Shown piece by piece: positions 1-7,035 of a DNA stretch of 26,419 nt; positions within the stretch are counted from its first letter, which is position 1; each line of letters starts with the position of its first letter. The DNA lies in NCBI GenBank assembly GCA_043820025.1, contig JBDRED010000023.1:1-26419 (forward strand). Reading direction: 5' to 3'. The notes below the pieces were generated by a model, which saw nothing but the letters and a program-made list of their open reading frames with translations, was not told the origin of the DNA and ran no database searches. Source of the DNA: JBDRED01 sp043820025 [NCBI: Elusimicrobiota bacterium] (GTDB lineage: Bacteria > RUG730 > JBDRED01). The position numbers and the translations under genes were made by a program.

Positions 1-1192
1 AGACATTTACCGCATTATTTAAATATCCTCTATCGTCATAATTAATGCTTAAAGCCGCTGTCTTTGCCTCGCCTAATTGTATCGTATTCGAACCCATTAT
101 TGAGATTGGATTTACTCCAAGGCCTATCTGTTCTACGAAATTATCTAATGAAATATCATCGTCTGTTTTCCATGTATGAGTTACTGTTTCATTGTTTCTT
201 GTAACATCAATATTTAATCCAAGAAATTTATTATTATCTTGAAAAATGGAAGAGACTTTGAAGAGTGTTACCCCCTCTCTCCCCTCAGGGGAGAAGGGAT
301 TTTGTGAGAGGCCTCTTTCTACAGAAGACACAACAGCGTCGAAAGAAACTATTCTGTCATTATTCCATTTTACGTTTAGATAGTTTATTGTGTTCTTTGT
401 TCCCTGCGGGTCTGTTGTGTCTATTGTAAATGATTTAGGAAGAAACTTTGGCGGGCCTATTCCGCTCTTTACAGCGTCAAGGCTTTGCCTATACATATAT
501 TTACTTGAATCATTTGAACATCTTTCCCAAGTCTTCACAAGGTCTTGATATCTACCCACATCTTGACTCTGAATATATGATATATCGCTCATTCTCTGCG
601 TGAATACATTTCCCACTATATCAATAGTATCAAGCCTCATACTGCTCGGCAGATTATTGTTGTATTGAATATCAGACGCCTTATATTGCACGTTCCAATT
701 CATATTGGATAAGGCCATATCAAAGCCTGTGATATTGTCATTTGAGATACTTACATTTGTGAATGTCTTTGGCTCGTATATTTGACTAATTGTAGAGAAG
801 CCTTCCCAAGTTAGATTGTTATCTATCTTAAATCCGCTGTAGTCTGACAGGTTTATATTTGGAGCAACATACGAATCAAGAGTCTGTGTCAGATTGCCGT
901 TCTTTGCCCACATATCAAGCTTACCGGAATAAAGAGAGGAAGATAAAAAATCAGTCCGCGCAGTAATAGCGAATAATCCCACGCTAAAATCATGCGTAAA
1001 GTTTAGGTTTAGTTTAAAGTCAGGCTGTTTGTTATAGTTATTGTATGAGGTTTTGTAATCTGAATTGTATTTATTATTTGCTAAGTAATCCCATGAATAC
1101 GCATTTAAAATTGACGCAGTAATGAAAAGGCAGAATACGAGAATTAATCCTGTTAGTTTTGTTTGATTTTTTTTGTTTCGTAAGACTTGCAT
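1..1192 (-). CDS. Exported protein of unknown function (3' end cut by window edge)
   Basis: A single open frame runs from an ATG at 1192 to the window edge (397 codons, no stop), so the C-terminus is missing. An in-frame TAA lies just upstream and there is no other ATG, which supports this start; the ribosome binding site is weak (GGGA, 7 bases before the ATG). Residues 1-33 look like a Sec signal peptide: a basic start (RNKKNQTK), a hydrophobic core (LTGLILVFCLFITASIL) and likely cleavage near NAYS. The mature part is rich in Asn, Ser, Thr, Asp and aromatics, with alternating polar/apolar stretches (FKLNLNFTHDFSVG) that suggest beta structure. An outer-membrane or surface protein is possible, but I recognise no family. 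Around residues 295-310 the coding sequence carries a palindromic repeat read as NPFSPEGREG. The gene has its own upstream region and is probably separate from the housekeeping operon. Confidence 0.8.
   Translation of the reverse strand, partial: MQVLRNKKNQTKLTGLILVFCLFITASILNAYSWDYLANNKYNSDYKTSYNNYNKQPDFKLNLNFTHDFSVGLFAITARTDFLSSSLYSGKLDMWAKNGNLTQTLDSYVAPNINLSDYSGFKIDNNLTWEGFSTISQIYEPKTFTNVSISNDNITGFDMALSNMNWNVQYKASDIQYNNNLPSSMRLDTIDIVGNVFTQRMSDISYIQSQDVGRYQDLVKTWERCSNDSSKYMYRQSLDAVKSGIGPPKFLPKSFTIDTTDPQGTKNTINYLNVKWNNDRIVSFDAVVSSVERGLSQNPFSPEGREGVTLFKVSSIFQDNNKFLGLNIDVTRNNETVTHTWKTDDDISLDNFVEQIGLGVNPISIMGSNTIQLGEAKTAALSINYDDRGYLNNAVNV
271..311 (+). repeat. Palindromic dispersed repeat inside a coding sequence
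   Basis: The core is TCTCCCCT (278-285), a one-base centre, then AGGGGAGA (287-294): a perfect 8-bp inverted repeat. It is flanked by C-rich and G-rich arms and followed by GTGAGAGG at 304-311. It lies inside the exported-protein gene and is read in frame as NPFSPEGREG without a stop. A diverged relative in the opposite orientation is at 1464-1504. This type of C-rich/G-rich palindrome commonly occurs as a dispersed intergenic element in bacterial genomes. That it inserted into the gene is an inference. Confidence 0.65.
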
Positions 1193-1274
1193 GTAATAAT
1201 CCCGGGCGCTTTTTTATCTTTTCACAACCCCTTATGAGATTATCACCCCCTGTTTTTGTTAGTATCGAAAAGAT
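1193..1274 (-). promoter_or_regulatory. 5' leader with two interleaved potential helices
   Basis: This is the predicted untranslated leader of the exported-protein gene. Helix 1 pairs ATCTTTTC (1274 to 1267) with GAAAAGAT (1223 to 1216), 8 perfect pairs. Helix 2 pairs GTGATAATC (1246 to 1238) with GATTATTAC (1201 to 1193), 9 pairs with one G-T wobble, and its last base abuts the ATG. The order 1, 2, 1', 2' means they form a pseudoknot or exclude each other. With the proposed promoter, helix 1 would begin at or next to the first transcribed base. A regulatory role is inferred; I recognise no known riboswitch class. Confidence 0.35.
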
Positions 1275-1279
1275 GATTT

Positions 1280-1309
1280 ATATTACCAGATTCATCTGTT
1301 AATCGTCAA
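1280..1309 (-). promoter_or_regulatory. Likely sigma70 promoter of the exported-protein gene
   Basis: Reading the minus strand, TTGACG (1309 to 1304) matches the -35 consensus at 5 of 6 positions. After an 18-base spacer comes TAATAT (1285 to 1280), 4 of 6 for the -10 box, preceded by TGG, which fits the extended -10 motif TGN. Transcription would start near 1273, giving a leader of about 80 bases. It is correctly placed and oriented for the gene starting at 1192. Confidence 0.5.
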
Positions 1310-1315
1310 GATTTT

Positions 1316-1339
1316 TTTACCTAATCCCCATTAGGTAAA
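1316..1339. promoter_or_regulatory. Perfect 10-bp inverted repeat, possible operator
   Basis: TTTACCTAAT (1316-1325), a CCCC centre, and ATTAGGTAAA (1330-1339) form a perfect palindrome with A/T runs on both sides. It ends six bases upstream of the -35 box at 1309, a normal position for a dimeric transcription factor site. On the plus strand the second arm is followed by a T run, so it could also work as an intrinsic terminator for plus-strand transcripts, but no plus-strand gene ends here. On the minus strand it is followed by A, so it is not the terminator of rng. Confidence 0.45.
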
Positions 1340-1351
1340 TTTTTTCTTCTC

Positions 1352-1446
1352 TTATTGCGAGGCAATCTCATCTTTAATGTGTCATCCCGGACTCGCCTGC
1401 CCCGCAAAATGCGGGCAATGGGTTAGGCAGTGGTTTTCAGAATCTC
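1352..1446. repeat. Composite of dispersed intergenic repeat fragments
   Basis: The stretch begins with ATTGC-GAG-GCAAT (1354-1366), part of the ATTGCGAG...GCAATCTC type of repeat seen in many bacterial genomes. At 1381 a second familiar element starts with GTCATCCCGG and ends with AATCTC (1441-1446). Inside it is a nested palindrome: CCCGCA (1401-1406), AAA, TGCGGG (1410-1415), enclosed by CTGCC (1397-1401) and GGCAG (1426-1430). Family resemblance is from memory of such repeats; copy number in this genome is unknown. Confidence 0.45.
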
Positions 1447-1463
1447 TAAAAATTTACATCCAT

Positions 1464-1504
1464 CGTCTCACTTCGCGTTCTCCCCTCTATCAAGAGGAGA
1501 GAAC
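1464..1504 (-). repeat. Palindromic repeat related to the one at 271-311
   Basis: GTTCTCCCCTCT (1477-1488), loop ATCA, and AGAGGAGAGAAC (1493-1504) form a 12-bp stem with one mismatch. On the minus strand the second half is followed by GTGAGACG (1471 to 1464), matching the GTGAGAGG tail of the element at 271-311, and both share TCTCTCC and AGGGGAGAA. The two look like diverged copies of one family, in opposite orientation about 1.2 kb apart. Confidence 0.55.
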
Positions 1505-1528
1505 CAAAGAATAAGGAAATGAAGATGT

Positions 1529-1551
1529 GGACGGGCCTAAAAATCCCGTCC
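1529..1551 (-). other. Stem-loop just after rng
   Basis: GGACGGG (1529-1535) and CCCGTCC (1545-1551) form a perfect 7-bp GC-rich stem with a 9-base loop, 22 bases past the rng stop codon. On the minus strand it is followed by ACATCTTC rather than a T run, so it is not a standard intrinsic terminator. It may stabilise the 3' end of the rng message, act with Rho, or be part of the repeat cluster that follows. Confidence 0.4.
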
Positions 1552-1573
1552 GGCAAATAACATAAACTGATCG

Positions 1574-3040
1574 TTATTTTATTCTTAATTCGTAGTCGTT
1601 AATATTTATCTTATAATCAAACTGAATATCAATTTTTTTATTTACCTGATCCTCTAATTTTTTTATCTTTTCCTTTGTTAAAAATTGTTTAAAAGCAGGA
1701 TGCAGAAGCAAAAACACAGCTTTGCCATCAATCTTTTCCGATAATTTCACAAGCTCGCGTTTTATTGCCAAGAATATTGTGTCTTGTGAATAAACTCTGC
1801 CGCTGCCATCGCAATAAGGACACTTATCAGAAAGATAGCTGACAATGCTCTCTCTTTTGCGCTGACGCGTCATCTCAATAAGGCCCATTGCCGTGACAGG
1901 CAGTATTTTAATCTTTGCCTTATCATAAAGAGTCGCTTTTTTTAATTCATCCAGCACCTGCTGTCTATGCAGTTTTTTATACATATCAATAAAGTCAATT
2001 ACAATAATTCCGCCTATGTTGCGAAGCCTTAACTGCAGAGCAACCTCTTTAACTGCTTCAATATTGGTTTTTAATACGGTCTGTTCCAGATTTTCAGCCT
2101 TAGCCCTGCCTGAGTTAACATCTATAGCGCATAATGATTCTGCTTCCTGTATGATTATATATCCGCCTGAAGGCAGGTATATCTTTTGTTTCATAATATT
2201 TTCCAGCACCTTATCAATGCCATACGCCTTTAAAATCGGCAGTTTGGATTTATAATACACTACCTTGTCAGCGTAATCAGGTGAAATCATCGAGATAAAC
2301 GACTTGGCCGCATCATACTCGCCCTTTGCGTCTATTACAAATGTATCCACATCGCTTGTAAGCTTGTCTCTGATAATTTTAAAAACAACTCCCAAATCTT
2401 TATGAACAAGCGAATATAACTGCGCTTTCTTTTTTTGTTTCTGTATTTTTGCCCAAATACTTACAAGATATTCTACTTCCCTTTTTAAGACCGCCTTTTC
2501 AACTCCCTCAGCCTCAGTCCTAACTATAAAACCTCCGGTTATTCCATTAACCAATCCTCTCATAATCTCTTTTAACCTTTCTCTCTCTTCGCTTTTTTGT
2601 ATATTTTTTGAAATACCCAAATGATCTTCAAATGGCATATACACAAGCAGTCTGCCGGGCAAAGACACATTCATACTACAGCGCGCTCCTTTAGTGCTTA
2701 TCGGCGCTTTAGTAATTTGAACCGGAATACTGTCTCCTTTTTTTAACTTTGGAGTAACATGTTTCTGAGCCTGTTTCCTATCATACTTATCATTCTCCAC
2801 AATCTCGCTAAACGGCATATATGCCGCCTTATCCATCCCAACCTCGACAAACACAGCCTCAAGGCTCGGAACAACCCTTGAAACCTTTCCAATATAAACA
2901 TTCCCGACTATCGACGACTCATCTTCGCGCTCAATAATCAGCTCCGCAACCTCTCCGTCTTCGAGAAGAGCAATCTTTATCTCTTCCTCTTCATAGTTTA
3001 CCACTATGTCTTTCTTGATTTTCTTAATCTCTTCATTCAT
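1574..3040 (-). CDS. rng: Ribonuclease G (RNase E/G family)
   Basis: Endoribonuclease of the RNase E/G family, 488 residues, the usual size of RNase G without the long RNase E scaffold tail. An S1-like RNA-binding domain is at about 38-125 (GNVYIGKV). The catalytic part carries the two metal-binding aspartates in AIDVNSG (D307) and IVIDFIDM (D349). The Zn-link CPYC (C407, C410) is followed by DGSGRV. The family processes rRNA (the 5' end of 16S in E. coli) and turns over mRNA in the cytoplasm. It starts at an ATG preceded by GGGAG and lies 94 bases after the radical SAM gene. The gap is very AT-rich and could hold a weak promoter, but nothing decisive. This is the last gene of the run before the repeat-rich intergenic region. 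Confidence 0.95.
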   Translation of the reverse strand: MNEEIKKIKKDIVVNYEEEEIKIALLEDGEVAELIIEREDESSIVGNVYIGKVSRVVPSLEAVFVEVGMDKAAYMPFSEIVENDKYDRKQAQKHVTPKLKKGDSIPVQITKAPISTKGARCSMNVSLPGRLLVYMPFEDHLGISKNIQKSEERERLKEIMRGLVNGITGGFIVRTEAEGVEKAVLKREVEYLVSIWAKIQKQKKKAQLYSLVHKDLGVVFKIIRDKLTSDVDTFVIDAKGEYDAAKSFISMISPDYADKVVYYKSKLPILKAYGIDKVLENIMKQKIYLPSGGYIIIQEAESLCAIDVNSGRAKAENLEQTVLKTNIEAVKEVALQLRLRNIGGIIVIDFIDMYKKLHRQQVLDELKKATLYDKAKIKILPVTAMGLIEMTRQRKRESIVSYLSDKCPYCDGSGRVYSQDTIFLAIKRELVKLSEKIDGKAVFLLLHPAFKQFLTKEKIKKLEDQVNKKIDIQFDYKININDYELRIK

Positions 3041-3134
3041 TTTCTATTACTCCCAAAAAATAAATCTATACTGATATAAAAATATAATTCTTAATCAGTT
3101 ATTCTTATATTATTAATTATATATTTCAAATTTT

Positions 3135-5564
3135 TCATTCAATCTTTTTTCTCACGACATCATATCCCTTAAGTTCTTCAAATGGAATATTAAATATTAT
3201 ACCGGCCAATCTCAATATATTAAAGTTTCTTTTTGACACATCAACTTTAATTTCCAGCGCATTATCATTAATATTAATATACTCAATTATTTCCTTTAAG
3301 TCTACCTCTTGCCTGGTCTTTGGATACAACTCATAAGTAATAACTCGTTCTTCACTATTAAATTTCGCTATTTTTTCTATATCCCAATTGACAGAATCCG
3401 GACAGGTTATTGTAAATGTCATAAATTTTATAGTTTTATGCAAAGCGCTTGTTCCCTCTTTAATTCTCTTAACTTCCTTTATAAGAAATCCGTACGGAAA
3501 CGCCTTTCTCAGTTTTGATTGCATTTGTGACTGCGATTTAGGCTTCTCAAGCCAAAAATCAAACAGCTCATTCTCGCCGCTAAATCCAACCTGCAAAGGA
3601 GGAGCAAAGCTCACGCAGGGCAAAGGATGAAACCCCTGAGAATATGCCAAGGGCAGTCCGGACCTAATGAGCGATCTTCTTATCATGTCTACCAGCTCCA
3701 GATGAGAGACAAACCTTACATGATCTGACTTCGCGTACCTCACTCTAAAGGCATACTTAACGTTCCGGTTATTCTTCTTAATTGCAGGGGCTATATATTT
3801 AGTCCGCTCCTGAACACAAATTGAGACTGCGCTATTTTGTGATTTTACGGGTTCAGTTTCCAATATTTTCTTTAAAACGGATGCTGAGACGCCAAAATCA
3901 AGATGAGACCAGGGCAGTTTATCATTAAATGAAAAATCCCTGCTCACCCATTCATTTAAGTTTATTCCGCTTTCTTTTGCCGCGTTCTGCCAAATCTCAA
4001 AATTAAAACATTCCTGCCATTGGTCAAAGCCTGCGCCCATAACCCACGCGCTCTCAATAATTTTAGCTGTTTTTCTGCCGCCGCGCGCTAAAAGCCCCTC
4101 AACCACGCTCTGTTCAATCATGCTATACTTGACCTTTGCTATGCCTTTGAGAGATTTTAATATGAATTGTTTCTTTTCAATTAAACTGCCGGCATCTTCC
4201 TGCTTTGCCCACTGAAAAGGCGTGTGAGCTTTTGGCACAAAAGAAGAGATCCCTATATTTAGATTAAGCCCTCTAAACTTTTGCTTTATCCTTTTTACAA
4301 GGTCTATCATTTCTTCAATATCATTCCAAGTTTCAGTCGGTAAACCATACATAAAATATAACTTAACAAGCCGCCATCCTCTATTCAACGCTCCATCAAG
4401 CGCGTTGAATATATCTTCTTCCCGCAAATCCTTGCCAATATAATCTCTTAATCTTTGGCTCCCTGCCTCAGGCGCAAATGTTAGCCCTGACTTTTTATTC
4501 TTGCTGACAAGATCTGCTATTGACAATGAAAACGCGTCACAGCGCAGAGAAGGCAAAGACACTGAAAGACGTTTATTTTTATCCTTCTTAATTATACTGC
4601 TTATTATAGATTCTATCTCCGGGTGGTCAACGGCCGAAAGAGACAACAGAGAGACCTTTTCATAACCTGTGTCTCTAATGCCATCTTCGATCAGTTTTAA
4701 AATAGTCTTTTTATTTCTATATCGAACAGGCCTGTTTATGTAGCTTGCCTGACAAAACTTACAGCCGCGCCAGCATCCTCTCTGAATTTCAACAGAATAC
4801 TGATTATGAACCGTGTCTACATAAGGCACCATGATCTTTGAGGGGAAAAATGACTTATTAAGATCCTTAACGATAGAGTGTTTAGGAAACTCCACTTCGG
4901 TCAATTTGTTTATTCCAATAAACTTATTGTTCTTGTCATATTCCGGATTAAAAAACAAAGGAACATAAACTCCCTCTATTTTTGACAATTCTTTTAATTT
5001 TTCCAATCTTGTTTTTTTCTTATTTTTTCTCAAACATTTTACAATAATGGGAAGAGCGCCCTCGCCATCGCCTAATACAAACGCATCCAGAAAATCTGTC
5101 ATTGGCTCCGGATTGCAGGCGCATCCTCCGCCGGCAATAACTATCGGATCATTATCAACTCGTTTATTCGAATGTATGGCAATACCGGATAAGGACAACA
5201 TTTCTAAAACATTTACATAAGAAAGTTCATACGAAAGAGAAAAACCTATTAAATCAAATGTTTCCAGCCCAAGCCTATAATGAAGAGAACTAAGCGGCAC
5301 ATTATTTTCCCTCAGTTTTGTTGAATAATCTTTCATTGGAGCGCAAACCATATCCACTAAACTTTTTTTATCTCTATCTAAAAGGTGGTATAACAATTTA
5401 ACGCCAATGTTTGAAATCCCAATCTCATACAAATCAGGGAATGCCAGACAGATACGCATATCAAACTTATTAATATCATCGGCCATATCCACATTATATT
5501 CGCAGCCAATATACCTGGACGGATGCTGAACAAACGGAAGAATTTTATCAATTTTATCTTTCAT
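3135..5564 (-). CDS. Fused radical SAM (TIGR03960-like) and DUF2344 protein
   Basis: An 809-residue protein. Residues about 15-175 resemble the cobalamin-binding-like N-terminal part of this radical SAM family (AGGGCACNPEP at 144-154). The radical SAM core follows, with the 4Fe-4S motif CWRGCKFC (C264, C268, C271) and FAPEAGSQR at 363-371. A linker at about 570-602 leads to a DUF2344 (TIGR03936-like) domain at about 603-800, with FRVRYAKSDHVRFVSHLELV. In many bacteria these are two adjacent genes; here they are one frame. Substrate and reaction are not established. The neighbourhood with rng and the rod-shape genes recurs in other phyla, which hints at a role in RNA modification or processing, but that is inference. 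The start ATG has only a weak binding site. The gap to rodA is 70 bases with no terminator. Confidence 0.9.
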   Translation of the reverse strand: MKDKIDKILPFVQHPSRYIGCEYNVDMADDINKFDMRICLAFPDLYEIGISNIGVKLLYHLLDRDKKSLVDMVCAPMKDYSTKLRENNVPLSSLHYRLGLETFDLIGFSLSYELSYVNVLEMLSLSGIAIHSNKRVDNDPIVIAGGGCACNPEPMTDFLDAFVLGDGEGALPIIVKCLRKNKKKTRLEKLKELSKIEGVYVPLFFNPEYDKNNKFIGINKLTEVEFPKHSIVKDLNKSFFPSKIMVPYVDTVHNQYSVEIQRGCWRGCKFCQASYINRPVRYRNKKTILKLIEDGIRDTGYEKVSLLSLSAVDHPEIESIISSIIKKDKNKRLSVSLPSLRCDAFSLSIADLVSKNKKSGLTFAPEAGSQRLRDYIGKDLREEDIFNALDGALNRGWRLVKLYFMYGLPTETWNDIEEMIDLVKRIKQKFRGLNLNIGISSFVPKAHTPFQWAKQEDAGSLIEKKQFILKSLKGIAKVKYSMIEQSVVEGLLARGGRKTAKIIESAWVMGAGFDQWQECFNFEIWQNAAKESGINLNEWVSRDFSFNDKLPWSHLDFGVSASVLKKILETEPVKSQNSAVSICVQERTKYIAPAIKKNNRNVKYAFRVRYAKSDHVRFVSHLELVDMIRRSLIRSGLPLAYSQGFHPLPCVSFAPPLQVGFSGENELFDFWLEKPKSQSQMQSKLRKAFPYGFLIKEVKRIKEGTSALHKTIKFMTFTITCPDSVNWDIEKIAKFNSEERVITYELYPKTRQEVDLKEIIEYININDNALEIKVDVSKRNFNILRLAGIIFNIPFEELKGYDVVRKKIE

Positions 5565-5634
5565 ATTTTAATACCATCTTTATAAATTTTTATCTTACAG
5601 GCACGAATCGTTAAGACTGAAAAGTTTATTATAA

Positions 5635-6921
5635 TTAATTCGAATATCTTTTCATTCCTACATTAAGTATTATTCCAAATGAGATGCATGTCATAATCAT
5701 CGACGAGCCTCCATAGCTTACAAGAGGAAGAGGAAGTCCTGTGACAGGCATAAGCCCCATAACTACGCCCAAATTCATAACACAATAAAAACTAAACATT
5801 ACTAAAAACCCGCTGACAATAAAACTGCCAAATCTGTCCCGCGCGCCCTGCGCAATAATATACATCCGCCATAACAGAGCAATAAACAATAAAACTAAGA
5901 ATACCGCTCCTAAAAATCCCGTCTCTTCGGCAACTACTGAGAATATAAAATCTGTGTGCCGTTCAGGCAAAAAACCAAGCTGGCCTTGAGTGCCGGAAAA
6001 CAGGCCTTTGCCAATAAGGCCTCCCGAGCCCACAGCAACCTTTGACTGAATAACATTATATCCTGCGCCCAATGGATCAAGCTCAGGGTTTAAGAATGTT
6101 ACTAATCTTTTACGCTGGTAATCCTTTAAAATATGCATTATTCCAAAACTTGAAATCAGTCCTAAAACAATTATTATATAAGTATACAAAAGCAATTTAA
6201 ACGGCACTCCAAATCTCCACCTGTTCGCTAACATGTATATGCCCCAGCAAACAATTATAGTGCCAAATATTAAAAGCGCAGGATGATTAAATGCGTGTTC
6301 TGCCGGATAACGCATCTTCATATACGTAATATACAGAGGAATACCTATACTTATAATACCGTACAGCGCCAGCCCGGATAAATAAAGCCTTGGCACACCG
6401 GCAACATACATCATGCCAAAGACTATTACAATAAAAACTAAAGATGATCCAAAATCCGGCTGAAGCAAAACAAGAACAACCAAAGCGCCTGTCATTATTA
6501 ACGCTTCTCTGACTACGCTTAACCGCTCTATTACTCTTGACCTCTTATCTAAATATGCGGCAAGCACAATGACAATAGCAATACGCGCTAACTCAGCTGG
6601 CTGAAAATGCACAAACCCTAAATCAAACCAGCTTCGCGCGCCGCGCATTGACTTGCCAAACATTAAAACAAGAATTAATAATATCATAGCAATCGCGTAA
6701 ATAATTATCCCATGCTGATAATATATCTGATAATTTATAAATGAAAAAATCGCCATAAGAACAATACCCAGGACTATAGCGATTAACTGCGTCTCAGCCA
6801 AATTATTTATTATTTTCATATTATAAATCGCGCTATACGCAATTAGATATCCATATACCATAATTATGAGAGTTATACCTACCAGTTTCCAGTCTATATG
6901 TTTAAGATTTCTTATATTCAA
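5635..6921 (-). CDS. rodA: Rod-shape peptidoglycan glycosyltransferase RodA
   Basis: SEDS-family membrane glycosyltransferase that polymerises lipid II during side-wall growth, paired with PBP2. 428 residues with about ten hydrophobic segments. Family landmarks include FQPAELARI (106-114), QPDFGSSLVF (154-163), NPELDPLGAGYN (278-289), then GSGGLIGKG, LGFLPERHTDFIFSVVAEE and LPLVSYGGSS near the end. D282 in the NP..DP segment appears to match the aspartate required for catalysis in RodA. Translation starts at TTG: GGAGG at 6932 to 6928 sits six bases before it and no in-frame ATG fits. It follows mrdA after a 114-base gap with a short inverted repeat. RodA is preferred over FtsW because of the mrdA and mreBCD neighbours. 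Confidence 0.95.
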   Translation of the reverse strand: MNIRNLKHIDWKLVGITLIIMVYGYLIAYSAIYNMKIINNLAETQLIAIVLGIVLMAIFSFINYQIYYQHGIIIYAIAMILLILVLMFGKSMRGARSWFDLGFVHFQPAELARIAIVIVLAAYLDKRSRVIERLSVVREALIMTGALVVLVLLQPDFGSSLVFIVIVFGMMYVAGVPRLYLSGLALYGIISIGIPLYITYMKMRYPAEHAFNHPALLIFGTIIVCWGIYMLANRWRFGVPFKLLLYTYIIIVLGLISSFGIMHILKDYQRKRLVTFLNPELDPLGAGYNVIQSKVAVGSGGLIGKGLFSGTQGQLGFLPERHTDFIFSVVAEETGFLGAVFLVLLFIALLWRMYIIAQGARDRFGSFIVSGFLVMFSFYCVMNLGVVMGLMPVTGLPLPLVSYGGSSMIMTCISFGIILNVGMKRYSN

Positions 6922-7035
6922 TTTTTTCCTCCATTAATTCCCTTTCAATATTACCGCTCAAACAAAGTTATTATTCTAATCTACTTATCAACGCTCCTCC
7001 GAATAATATTTCTATTCAGCTTGGGCGCTGTTAAT

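Noticed and set aside
1316-1345. The perfect palindrome as the terminator of rng
   Set aside because: On the minus strand it is followed by A rather than T residues; the T run exists only on the plus strand, where no gene ends.
3041-3134. Promoter-like AT-rich boxes and an ACTGAT/ATCAGT repeat before rng
   Set aside because: The gap is so AT-rich that matches to -10 and -35 boxes are expected by chance, and no pair has both good sequence and spacing.
6922-6935. ATG immediately upstream of rodA in another frame
   Set aside because: It opens only ten codons and contains the rodA binding site; it is not a credible gene or alternative start.
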